DNA from: Pseudomonadota bacterium
GTDB lineage: Bacteria > Pseudomonadota > Gammaproteobacteria > Steroidobacterales > Steroidobacteraceae
Direction: 5' to 3'
Assembly (NCBI GenBank): GCA_021820785.1
Contig: JAKADE010000261.1
Span: 1-5,007, forward strand
DNA: 5,007 bases
Part shown: piece by piece, positions 1 through 5,007 of the stretch
How positions within the stretch are numbered: position 1 is the first letter of the stretch
Layout: each line of letters starts with the position of its first letter
Position numbers and translations under genes: made by a program
The notes under the pieces: model-generated
What the model was told of the DNA's origin: nothing
The model's input: the letters and a program-made list of their open reading frames with translations, nothing else
Database searches by the model: none

Positions 1-953
1 CCGAAGACGAACGGGTCGCCGCCCTTGAGCCGGGCCACCCGCAGCCCCTGGCGTGCGTAGTGCACCATCAGATCGTGGATCTGCGCCTGGGAGGTCGTTT
101 CTCCCGAGGAGTGTCGGGACTGCTTGCCGACGAACACCCGCTCGGCATCGCGGCGCGCGCGCTCGAGTACGGCGGCGGGCACGAGACGGTCATGGAGAAT
201 GACGTCGGCCTGCTGCAGCAGCTGCAGCGCGCGCAGCGTGAGCAGGTCCGCATCGCCCGGCCCGGCACCGATCAGATACACCTCGCCGAGGCGCTGCGCA
301 CCCGTCCCGCTCGAGGCCGTCAGCTGCGCCGTGCGCAGTTCGCGTTCGTAGGCGCGTTCGGCACCGGCTGTGTCTCCGGCGAGTACGCGTGCGCCTGCGG
401 TACCGCGTGCGACCCGTTCCCAGAAGGGACGGCGGGCCGCGGGGGCGAGCAGGTGCCGTACCGCCTCGCGCCGTGCGCCCATGAACTGGGCCAGGGCGCC
501 GAGGGTGGCCGGCAGCAGCGCCTCGATCTGCTCGCGCACCCAGCGCGCGAGCACGGGGGCACGGCCGCCGGAACCGATGGCCACGATGAGCGGCGCGCGA
601 TCGACGATGGCCGGGAAGTAGAACGTGGACAGTTCCGGGTCATCGACGACGTTGACCGGAAGGACGCGGGCGCGTGCGGCCTGCGAGACCGCGGTGTTCA
701 GTGTCTTGAGGTTGGTGGCGGCAATGACCAGCTGCGCCCCCTCGAGGTGTTGCGGTGCGAACCGGGCCTCGAGGTGCTCGAGCTCTCCGGCGGCCGCCTG
801 TCGAGCGAGCGCCGCGGTGAGCTCGGGCGCGACCACCGTGATGCGCGCCCCGACCCGACGCAGCAGTTCGATTTTGCGCTGCGCGATGCGTCCGCCGCCG
901 ACGACGAGCACCGGCACTGCGCGCAGCTGCAGGAAGATTGGCAGATGATCCAT
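1..953 (-). CDS. cysG: Siroheme synthase CysG (multifunctional), N-terminal 317 codons, cut by left window edge
   Basis: Cytoplasmic enzyme that makes siroheme, the prosthetic group of sulfite and nitrite reductases, from uroporphyrinogen III by two methylations, an NAD-dependent oxidation and iron insertion. The reading frame is open from the ATG at 951-953 to the left edge. Residues 1-113 or so form the Rossmann dehydrogenase/ferrochelatase part, with the nucleotide-binding stretch VVGGGRIAQRK at 17-27. Asp104 (in NVVDDPE) and Ser128 (in AIGSGG) fall at the same numbers as the key Asp and the phosphorylated Ser described in enterobacterial CysG, which supports this start. The methyltransferase domain begins near residue 223 with LIGAGPGDADLLTL (227-240), then VFVGKQ (273-278) and RLKGGDPFVF (308-317) at the edge. 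The rest of the methyltransferase domain lies outside. It starts 16 bp after the cysH stop with no clear Shine-Dalgarno sequence, so it is probably co-transcribed with cysH. Siroheme is the cofactor of the reductase at the other end of the window. Confidence 0.95.
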   Translation of the reverse strand, partial: MDHLPIFLQLRAVPVLVVGGGRIAQRKIELLRRVGARITVVAPELTAALARQAAAGELEHLEARFAPQHLEGAQLVIAATNLKTLNTAVSQAARARVLPVNVVDDPELSTFYFPAIVDRAPLIVAIGSGGRAPVLARWVREQIEALLPATLGALAQFMGARREAVRHLLAPAARRPFWERVARGTAGARVLAGDTAGAERAYERELRTAQLTASSGTGAQRLGEVYLIGAGPGDADLLTLRALQLLQQADVILHDRLVPAAVLERARRDAERVFVGKQSRHSSGETTSQAQIHDLMVHYARQGLRVARLKGGDPFVF

Positions 954-969
954 GTGCGTCGGCCGCGAA

Positions 970-1686
970 TCAGGCTTCGGCCGCCGCGACGCGCACCCGC
1001 GGATGCAGGCCGCACTCGCGCGACTCGGACTGCTCCCACCACCAGCGCCCTGCGCGGTGACTCTCCCCGGGCTGGATCGCCCGCGTGCACGGGGCGCAGC
1101 CGATGCTCGGGAACTGACGGTCGTGCAGCACGTTGTACGGCAGTTTGCGTTCGCGGATGTACTGCCAGATCTCCGCCTCGCTCCACTCGAGCAGCGGACT
1201 GACTTTGTACAGGCCGTACTGCGCGTCCCACTCGAGCGGCTGGGCGAGGGCACGCGCGGTGGACTGTTCGCGACGCACTCCAGTGACCCACGCGGCATAA
1301 CCGGCGATGGCGCGTTTGAACGGTTCGACCTTGCGCACCTCGCAGCAGGAGAGGCGTGCCTCGAGACTGTGATAGAAGCCGTTCACGCCGCGCTCGGTGG
1401 TGAAGCGCTCGAGCGCCTCGGCCCGCGGGTGCACCAGGCGCAGCGTGCGCCGGTAGCGCCACTGCAGCTTCTCGATCAGATCGTAGGTCTCCTGGTGCAG
1501 CCGTCCGGTGTCGATGCTGAAGATCTCGATCTGCGGCACGTGCGTCCAGATGATGTCGGTGAGCACCATCGCCTCGGCGCCGAGGCTGTTGGCGTAGACG
1601 ACCCGTCCGTGCGTGCGCACCGCCTCGGCGAGCGCGGTGCGCACGGCCTCGGCTTTCTGTTCAATGCGGTTTGGCAGCTCACCCAT
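970..1686 (-). CDS. cysH: Assimilatory adenylyl-sulfate (APS) reductase, iron-sulfur type, CysH
   Basis: 238-residue cytoplasmic enzyme of the PAPS/APS reductase family that reduces activated sulfate to sulfite with thioredoxin as electron donor. The nucleotide-binding loop is NSLGAEAMVL (33-42), followed by SIDTGRLHQETYDL (57-70), a family signature. A Cys-Cys pair at 114-115 and CAPC at 197-200 supply the four cysteine ligands of the [4Fe-4S] cluster found in APS-type enzymes and absent from E. coli PAPS reductase. The catalytic cysteine is C225 in ECGLH near the C-terminus. The stretch IGCAPCTRAIQPGES followed by RAGRWWWE is typical of APS reductases. The substrate is therefore inferred to be APS, without a need for APS kinase; some family members accept both APS and PAPS. 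The start is the ATG at 1684-1686, with no Shine-Dalgarno sequence but a good -10 candidate 9 bp upstream. cysG follows downstream and cysB is divergent. Confidence 0.95.
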   Translation of the reverse strand: MGELPNRIEQKAEAVRTALAEAVRTHGRVVYANSLGAEAMVLTDIIWTHVPQIEIFSIDTGRLHQETYDLIEKLQWRYRRTLRLVHPRAEALERFTTERGVNGFYHSLEARLSCCEVRKVEPFKRAIAGYAAWVTGVRREQSTARALAQPLEWDAQYGLYKVSPLLEWSEAEIWQYIRERKLPYNVLHDRQFPSIGCAPCTRAIQPGESHRAGRWWWEQSESRECGLHPRVRVAAAEA

Positions 1687-1695
1687 GGTGGCGGC

Positions 1696-1725
1696 ACTAT
1701 AGCCACGGGGCCGGCGGCCCTAGAA
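1696..1725 (-). promoter_or_regulatory. Candidate cysH promoter
   Basis: On the minus strand the hexamer TATAGT (1696-1701) matches the sigma-70 -10 consensus at 5 of 6 positions. TTCTAG (1720-1725) lies 18 bp upstream as a poor -35, as expected for a promoter that depends on an activator. The -10 box ends 9 bp before the cysH ATG, so transcription would begin within a few bases of the start codon. The assignment is by eye and untested. Confidence 0.45.
1708..1720. repeat. Perfect 13-bp GC palindrome
   Basis: GGGCCG-G-CGGCCC has six-base arms around one central G. It lies in the spacer between the candidate -35 and -10 of cysH and 1 bp from the AT-rich dyad. As RNA it could only form a 5-bp stem with a 3-base loop. 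In GC-rich DNA such a palindrome can occur by chance, so its role is uncertain. Confidence 0.4.
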
Positions 1726-1740
1726 CGAATGATTGCTTCT
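1722..1740. promoter_or_regulatory. Candidate regulator-binding dyad (possible CysB site)
   Basis: AGAACGAATGATTGCTTCT is an imperfect inverted repeat centred on position 1731. Seven of the nine base pairs between arms match; only the fourth and fifth pairs from the centre fail. It is the least GC-rich patch of the region. The centre is about 42 bp upstream of the inferred cysH transcription start, overlapping and extending upstream of the -35, which is where LysR-type activators usually contact DNA. It is about 66 bp upstream of the inferred cysB start. Assigning it to CysB rests on neighbourhood, not on a match to a known consensus. Confidence 0.4.
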
Positions 1741-1760
1741 GAGGCGCTGCGCGGCGGTTA

Positions 1761-1789
1761 TGGATGCCCCCGGGGCGTTGCGCTACGCT
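1761..1789 (+). promoter_or_regulatory. Candidate cysB promoter
   Basis: TGGATG (1761-1766), a 17-bp spacer, then TACGCT (1784-1789). Each hexamer matches sigma-70 consensus at only 3 of 6 positions, so this is weak on sequence alone. In its favour are the ideal spacing and the position: the -10 candidate ends 7 bp before the cysB ATG, and no Shine-Dalgarno sequence precedes that ATG. Confidence 0.25.
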
Positions 1790-1796
1790 TGCCCGC

Positions 1797-2768
1797 ATGA
1801 AACTGCACCAACTGCGCTACCTGGCGGCGATCGCCCAAAGCGGACTGAACATCACCGCGGCAGCCCAGAAGCTGCATACCTCCCAGCCCGGGGTCAGCAA
1901 GCAGATCAAACTGCTCGAGGACGAGCTGGGATTTCAGATCTTCGTGCGCGAGGGCCGCACGCTGACGCGCATCACCCCGGCGGGGCAGCAGGTCATCGAT
2001 CGGGCCCTGCGCGTGCTGCAGGAAGTGCAGAGCATCCGCGGGCTCTCGACGGAGCTGCGTGACGAGGGACGCGGCAGTCTGTCGATCGGCACCACCCACA
2101 CTCAGGCCCGGTACGTGCTGCCGGCGGTGATCCGGGAGTTTCGCAACCGCTACCCGAACGTGCGGCTGAACCTGCACCAGGGCACGTCGGAGCAGATCGC
2201 CGCCATGGTCGCGCAGGACCGGATCGACTGTGCGATTGCCACGGGTTCGGAACAGCGCTTCGCCGGGCTGACGGTGCTGCCGTGCTACCGCTGGAGCCGG
2301 GTGGTGATCGTGCCGCGCGCCCATCCCCTGGCGCGCAGCGAGCGGCTGACCTATCAGGCGCTCGCCCGGCATCCCCTCATCACCTACACCTTCAGTTTCA
2401 CGGGCGCGTCGTCGCTCAATGACGCGTTCGCCAAAGCGGGGCTGACGCCCAACGTGGCCATCACGGCCCAGGATGCCGACGTCATCGTCACCTACGTGCG
2501 GCTCGGCCTCGGCGTGGGCATCGTCGCGCCGATGGCCGTGGCCGAGGATGCGCAGGATCTGGCGGTGCTCGATGCCTCGCACCTGCTGCCGGCGCACACC
2601 ACCTGGATCGGGTTCCGGCGCGGGACGCTGCTGCGCAAGTTCATGTACGATTTCGCGCAGCTGCTCGCCCCGCACCTGGATCGGCGCCTGGTCGACCGGG
2701 CGCACCGTGCGGGCAGTGCCGAGGAGACCGCCGCATTGTTCGCCGACCTCGAACTGCCGCAGCGCTAG
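1797..2768 (+). CDS. cysB: LysR-type transcriptional regulator CysB
   Basis: 323-residue DNA-binding regulator, nearly the same length as E. coli CysB (324). In enteric bacteria CysB activates sulfate-assimilation genes with N-acetylserine or O-acetylserine as inducer, and sulfide or thiosulfate opposes it. The winged helix-turn-helix occupies roughly residues 1-60, starting MKLHQLRYL and containing TSQPGVSKQ (28-36). The effector domain holds TTHTQARY (99-106); Thr100, Thr102, Gln103, Thr149 and Thr202 (in TFSFTG) match, at identical numbers, the residues known to line the sulfate/inducer pocket of enteric CysB. DADVIVTYVRLGLGVGIVA and GFRRGTLLRKFMYDF are further CysB hallmarks. The start at 1797 is chosen over an in-frame ATG 33 bp upstream because it gives the family-standard MKLxQLRY start. 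No Shine-Dalgarno sequence is visible. It diverges from cysH and is 4 bp upstream of the malQ frame. A close paralogue such as Cbl is less likely given the match through the C-terminal tail. Confidence 0.95.
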   Translation: MKLHQLRYLAAIAQSGLNITAAAQKLHTSQPGVSKQIKLLEDELGFQIFVREGRTLTRITPAGQQVIDRALRVLQEVQSIRGLSTELRDEGRGSLSIGTTHTQARYVLPAVIREFRNRYPNVRLNLHQGTSEQIAAMVAQDRIDCAIATGSEQRFAGLTVLPCYRWSRVVIVPRAHPLARSERLTYQALARHPLITYTFSFTGASSLNDAFAKAGLTPNVAITAQDADVIVTYVRLGLGVGIVAPMAVAEDAQDLAVLDASHLLPAHTTWIGFRRGTLLRKFMYDFAQLLAPHLDRRLVDRAHRAGSAEETAALFADLELPQR

Positions 2769-2772
2769 GGAA

Positions 2773-4149
2773 GTGCACCGGAGTCATTGCCTGGATACGC
2801 CGTCTCTGCCCGTCTTCGACCGCCGCCGCGCCGGGGTGCTGCTTCATCTGGCCTCGCTCGAGGCGCCGCTCGGGCGTGGCGGGCGAGCATTCATCGACTG
2901 GCTGGCGGCGGCCGGTTTCAGCGTCTGGCAATTCCTGCCGCTCGCGCCGACGGGCGCGGACCGCTCCCCGTATTTCGCCCGCTCGGACTTCGCCGGCAAT
3001 CCGGCGCTGCTCGACCCGGCCGAGCCGCCGGCCGATGCCTCGGAACGAGCGGCATTCGCGGCCGCGACCGAGTCCTGGCTGGAGGATTACGCGCTGTTCG
3101 AGGCAATCAGCGCACGGTGCCCGGACCTGCCGTGGTGGGAATGGCCCGCGCCGCTGCGCACCCGGGAACTCGATGCGCTCGGGCGCATCCGGCGCGAGTG
3201 CGCCGGGGCACTGGAGCGGATCGGCGTTGCGCAGCGGGAGTTTTTCGCGCAGTGGAACCGGTTGCGCCGCTATGCGCACGAGCGCGGCGTGCGCCTGTTC
3301 GGCGACCTGCCGTTTTACGTCGGGCCGATGTCGGCGGAGACCTGGGCGCACCCGGAGCAATTCCAGCTGGCGCCCGACGGCCGTCCGGCAGCCGTCGCGG
3401 GGGTGCCGCCGGATTACTTCTCCGCGCTCGGGCAGGTGTGGGGCAATCCGCTCTACGACTGGGACGTGATGCAGCGCGACGGCTTCGCATTCTGGCGCGC
3501 CCGTCTCGGGGCGCAGCTCGAGCGGCTCGACGTGCTGCGCATCGATCATTTTCGTGCCTTCGCCGCGCACTGGGCCGTGCCCGCGGGGGCCGAGGATGCG
3601 CGCGGCGGCGCATGGCGCCCCACACCGGGCCGTGCGCTGCTCGAGCGGCTGCGCGCCGAGCGCGGGACACTGCCGATCGTGGCGGAGGATCTCGGTCTGA
3701 TCACCGCGGAGGTCACCGCACTGCGTCAGATGTTCGCGCTGCCCGGCATGCGCGTGCTGCAGTTCGGGTTCGACGGCTCGCCGGACAATCCTCATCTGCC
3801 GGCGCGCATCGAGACGGACAGCGTCGTGTACACCGGAACGCACGACAACGACACCACGCTCGGGTGGTACCGCAGCCTCGACGAGCACACACGCGGTTAC
3901 GTGAATCGAACGCTGGGGGTTACCCCGGAGTCGATGCCCGAAGGCATGGTGCGCGCCGCGCTCGCGACGGTCGGGCAACTCGCGGTCATTCCGGTGCAGG
4001 ATCTGCTCGGGCTCGGCAGCGAAGCACGCCTGAACACCCCGGGGACGCAGAGCGCGGCGAACTGGAGTTGGCGCCTGCCCGCCGCGGCACTCACCCCGCA
4101 GCGCGCCGCACACTGGGCGACCATCAACGCCGCGTCAGCGCGCGTCTGA
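2773..4149 (+). CDS. malQ: 4-alpha-glucanotransferase (amylomaltase) MalQ
   Basis: GH77 enzyme of the cytoplasm that moves alpha-1,4-glucan segments between maltodextrins, releasing glucose; it works in maltodextrin and glycogen turnover. From a GTG at 2773 it is 458 residues, a little short for the family (about 500). All three catalytic acids are present: nucleophile Asp258 in LRIDHFRAF, acid/base Glu305 in VAEDLG, and Asp358 in GTHDNDTTLGWY, with spacing close to that of Thermus amylomaltase. Other family blocks are FGDLPFYV, GVPPDYFSALGQVWGNPLYD and LGLGSEARLNTPGT. The N-terminal block is atypical: GVLLHLASLEAPLGRGG replaces the usual HPTSLPGPxGIGDLG. The start is uncertain because no ATG exists near the expected N-terminus. 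GTG at 2773 has an AGGGA too close to it, while CTG at 2791 sits 7 bp after GGAG. It lies 4 bp behind cysB, probably in the same transcript, and overlaps the DUF934 gene tail to tail by 15 bp. Confidence 0.93.
   Translation: MHRSHCLDTPSLPVFDRRRAGVLLHLASLEAPLGRGGRAFIDWLAAAGFSVWQFLPLAPTGADRSPYFARSDFAGNPALLDPAEPPADASERAAFAAATESWLEDYALFEAISARCPDLPWWEWPAPLRTRELDALGRIRRECAGALERIGVAQREFFAQWNRLRRYAHERGVRLFGDLPFYVGPMSAETWAHPEQFQLAPDGRPAAVAGVPPDYFSALGQVWGNPLYDWDVMQRDGFAFWRARLGAQLERLDVLRIDHFRAFAAHWAVPAGAEDARGGAWRPTPGRALLERLRAERGTLPIVAEDLGLITAEVTALRQMFALPGMRVLQFGFDGSPDNPHLPARIETDSVVYTGTHDNDTTLGWYRSLDEHTRGYVNRTLGVTPESMPEGMVRAALATVGQLAVIPVQDLLGLGSEARLNTPGTQSAANWSWRLPAAALTPQRAAHWATINAASARV
2780..2783 (+). 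promoter_or_regulatory. Possible ribosome binding site for an alternative malQ start
   Basis: GGAG here is followed after 7 bases by an in-frame CTG (2791-2793), which would give a protein beginning Met-Asp-Thr-Pro, six residues shorter than from the GTG at 2773. Many MalQ proteins have a similarly short lead before the F-x-R-R-x-A-G-V-L-L-H block. CTG starts are rare, so this remains an alternative. Confidence 0.3.
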
Positions 4150-4656
4150 AGGAGTTGCGACTGCGTTGCCCGTGCGGCGGCGCGCCCAGATCGCCGTATG
4201 ACCGTCGGCGGCCGGCTGATAGGCGAGGCGGATCTCATCGAGCGCCTGGCGGCAGGCCGCGAGATCCTGATCGGGCCGCGGGACGATGGCATCGAAGCCG
4301 CAGCGTCCCAGCCAGAACACCAGGTCGCGCACCACGTCTCCCACGGCACGCAGTTCGCCGCGGTAGCCGAGCCGATTGCGCAGCAGCACCGCCTGGGTGA
4401 GCGCGCGGCCGTCGGCGAAGGTCGGGAAGTGCAGCGCGATCAGCGGGCTCGCGGCGATCTGCGGGTAGAGCGCCTCGACGTCCTCGGTGTTCGGCAGCAG
4501 CACACCGAGCGCGCCGGCGCGCAGCGTGTCGCGCTCGGCGCGCCAGCGCGCCAGTGGCACGATCCAGCGGTCGCACGCCGAAGGTGCCGCGGCCGTGTCG
4601 ACCACCAGCGTCCAGTCGTCCTCGACGATGGCGCGATGACGCAGGATGCGGCTCAT
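4135..4656 (-). CDS. DUF934 family protein, partner of the sulfite reductase gene
   Basis: 173-residue protein recognised as DUF934 (COG3749), a family repeatedly found beside proteobacterial assimilatory sulfite/nitrite reductase genes and presumed to help sulfite reduction; no biochemical role is established that I know of. Family marks are LLPNTEDVEAL near residues 60-70, then HFPTFADGRALTQAVLLR, NRLGYRGELRAVGDVVRD and LVFWLGRCGFDA. It has no signal peptide, membrane segment or CxxC metal motif, so it should be cytoplasmic. The frame is open a further 28 codons upstream to an ATG at 4740, but that stretch lies inside the reductase gene and is low-complexity Arg/Pro/Gly. The ATG at 4654-4656 is preferred: it overlaps the reductase stop as ATGA and has a GGAGG 10 bases upstream, which suggests translational coupling. 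Its last codons overlap the convergent malQ end. Confidence 0.88.
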   Translation of the reverse strand: MSRILRHRAIVEDDWTLVVDTAAAPSACDRWIVPLARWRAERDTLRAGALGVLLPNTEDVEALYPQIAASPLIALHFPTFADGRALTQAVLLRNRLGYRGELRAVGDVVRDLVFWLGRCGFDAIVPRPDQDLAACRQALDEIRLAYQPAADGHTAIWARRRTGNAVATPSDAR

Positions 4657-5007
4657 GCTGCCGCCGCCTCCGGGTCGGTCTCGGCGTCGGTCCCGTACAG
4701 CCGCGCCTTGAAGGGGGCGAGCCCGAGGCGCCGGTAGCATTCGAGGAAGGTTTCCTCCTCGTCGCTGCGCAGGTCCAGATACGTATGAATGAGCCGCGCG
4801 ACCCCGTCGGCAATTTCACTGCGCGCGAGCGCACGCCCGACGCGCTCGCCGATCGCCGCGTCGTTGCCTGGGCTGCCGCCGAGGGTGATCTGATACCACT
4901 CCTCGCCGTGCTTATCGACACCGAGAATGCCAATATGCCCGACGCTGTGATGGCCGCAGCCGTTCATGCAGCCGCTCATGGTGATGCGGATCGGGCCGAT
5001 CTCGTAC
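4653..5007 (-). CDS. cysI: Assimilatory sulfite (or nitrite) reductase hemoprotein, C-terminal 117 residues, cut by right window edge
   Basis: C-terminal end of a siroheme/[4Fe-4S] reductase that carries out a six-electron reduction, most likely of sulfite to sulfide. The first visible residues are YEIGPIRIT, followed by SGCMNGCGHHSVGHIGILG. The CxxxC within this is the second cysteine pair of the family, and its second cysteine normally bridges the cluster and siroheme iron. WYQITLGGSPGND and a C-terminal FLECYRRLGLAPFKARLYG are also typical. The frame continues past the right edge without a start, so the ATG at 4977-4979 is internal. The sulfite assignment rests on context: cysH, cysG, cysB and DUF934 are all here. 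This tail alone cannot exclude nitrite reductase. The stop (4653-4655) overlaps the DUF934 start by 4 bp. Confidence 0.9.
   Translation of the reverse strand, partial: YEIGPIRITMSGCMNGCGHHSVGHIGILGVDKHGEEWYQITLGGSPGNDAAIGERVGRALARSEIADGVARLIHTYLDLRSDEEETFLECYRRLGLAPFKARLYGTDAETDPEAAAA
4667..4671 (-). promoter_or_regulatory. Ribosome binding site of the DUF934 gene
   Basis: GGAGG on the minus strand, 10 bases before the ATG at 4656 and inside the last codons of the reductase gene. It supports the short start of DUF934 and is the strongest Shine-Dalgarno match seen before any gene in the window. Confidence 0.6.

Larger units (their letters stand above)
1687..1796. promoter_or_regulatory. cysH-cysB divergent intergenic control region
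   Basis: This 110-bp gap separates the divergent cysH and cysB starts and is the only real non-coding stretch in the window. It holds an AT-richer island (about 1721-1740) in otherwise GC-rich DNA, two adjacent dyads, and one promoter candidate in each direction, listed separately. Since CysB-family proteins bind their targets and often their own promoter, control of both genes from here is the natural inference. No riboswitch-like fold or intrinsic terminator was seen. Confidence 0.7.

Noticed and set aside
60..1202. Long plus-strand open frame (380 codons) opposite cysG and cysH
   Set aside because: It spans two well-supported genes on the other strand, has Arg/Ala/Gly-rich low-complexity sequence and no recognisable motif. 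It is an antisense shadow typical of GC-rich coding DNA.
1742..1756. Short GCGC-T-GCGC palindrome upstream of cysB
   Set aside because: Four-base GC arms are expected by chance at this base composition and match no known site.
1764..1796. 11-residue N-terminal extension of CysB from an upstream ATG
   Set aside because: CysB proteins begin MKLxQLRY at the ATG at 1797; the extension resembles no family member and has no ribosome binding site.
2641..4113. Long minus-strand open frame (490 codons) opposite malQ, and a similar one at 1758-2705 opposite cysB
   Set aside because: Both are Arg/Pro/Ala/Gly-rich without domain motifs and lie wholly over genes whose sense proteins match known families end to end.
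4150..4200. Possible intrinsic terminator after malQ
   Set aside because: The sequence is GC-rich, but I found no convincing stem followed by a T-run on either strand, and it is coding for DUF934.
2787..4400. 537-codon plus-strand frame overlapping malQ in another frame
   Set aside because: It is dominated by Arg, Ala and Gly, has no motif, and runs on into the antisense of DUF934. The malQ frame carries all catalytic motifs.
4657..4740. 28-codon N-terminal extension of DUF934
   Set aside because: It lies inside the reductase gene in another frame and is low complexity. The shorter start has both a GGAGG and the ATGA overlap.
4977..4979. ATG as the start of a small 108-residue gene at the right edge
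   Set aside because: The frame stays open upstream and already encodes conserved reductase sequence (YEIGPIRIT), so this is an internal methionine of a gene cut by the window.

Overview
The window is about two-thirds GC. Every gene in it looks chromosomal, and nothing suggests a mobile element, phage, CRISPR array or RNA gene. Gene content points to a high-GC proteobacterium, most likely gammaproteobacterial: a CysB regulator that keeps Escherichia coli residue numbering, an E. coli-type multifunctional CysG, an APS-type (iron-sulfur) CysH, and a cysI-DUF934 pair. I cannot name the genus from the sequence.

Layout: positions 1-953 hold the first 317 codons of cysG (minus strand, running off the left edge). 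Positions 970-1686 hold cysH (minus), 16 bp upstream of cysG and probably in the same transcript. Positions 1687-1796 are a divergent control region with two adjacent dyads and two face-out promoter candidates. cysB (1797-2768, plus) reads the other way. malQ (about 2773-4149, plus) follows after only 4 bp. At 4135-4149 the malQ end overlaps, tail to tail, the end of a DUF934 gene (4135-4656, minus). That gene is joined by a 4-bp ATGA overlap to the C-terminal end of a sulfite/nitrite reductase hemoprotein (4653 to beyond 5007, minus), probably cysI.

How the genes fit together: CysH reduces adenylyl sulfate to sulfite, the CysI-type reductase takes sulfite to sulfide, and CysG makes the siroheme that reductase needs. 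DUF934 is a constant but uncharacterised companion of such reductases, and CysB is the expected activator. This is therefore a compact assimilatory sulfate reduction locus. The outlier is malQ, a 4-alpha-glucanotransferase of glycogen and maltodextrin metabolism, which sits inside the sulfur cluster behind cysB.

I found no clearly new biological system. The points most worth a second look are the cysB-cysH divergent region (dyads and apparently leaderless starts), the position and odd N-terminus of malQ, and the DUF934 gene.
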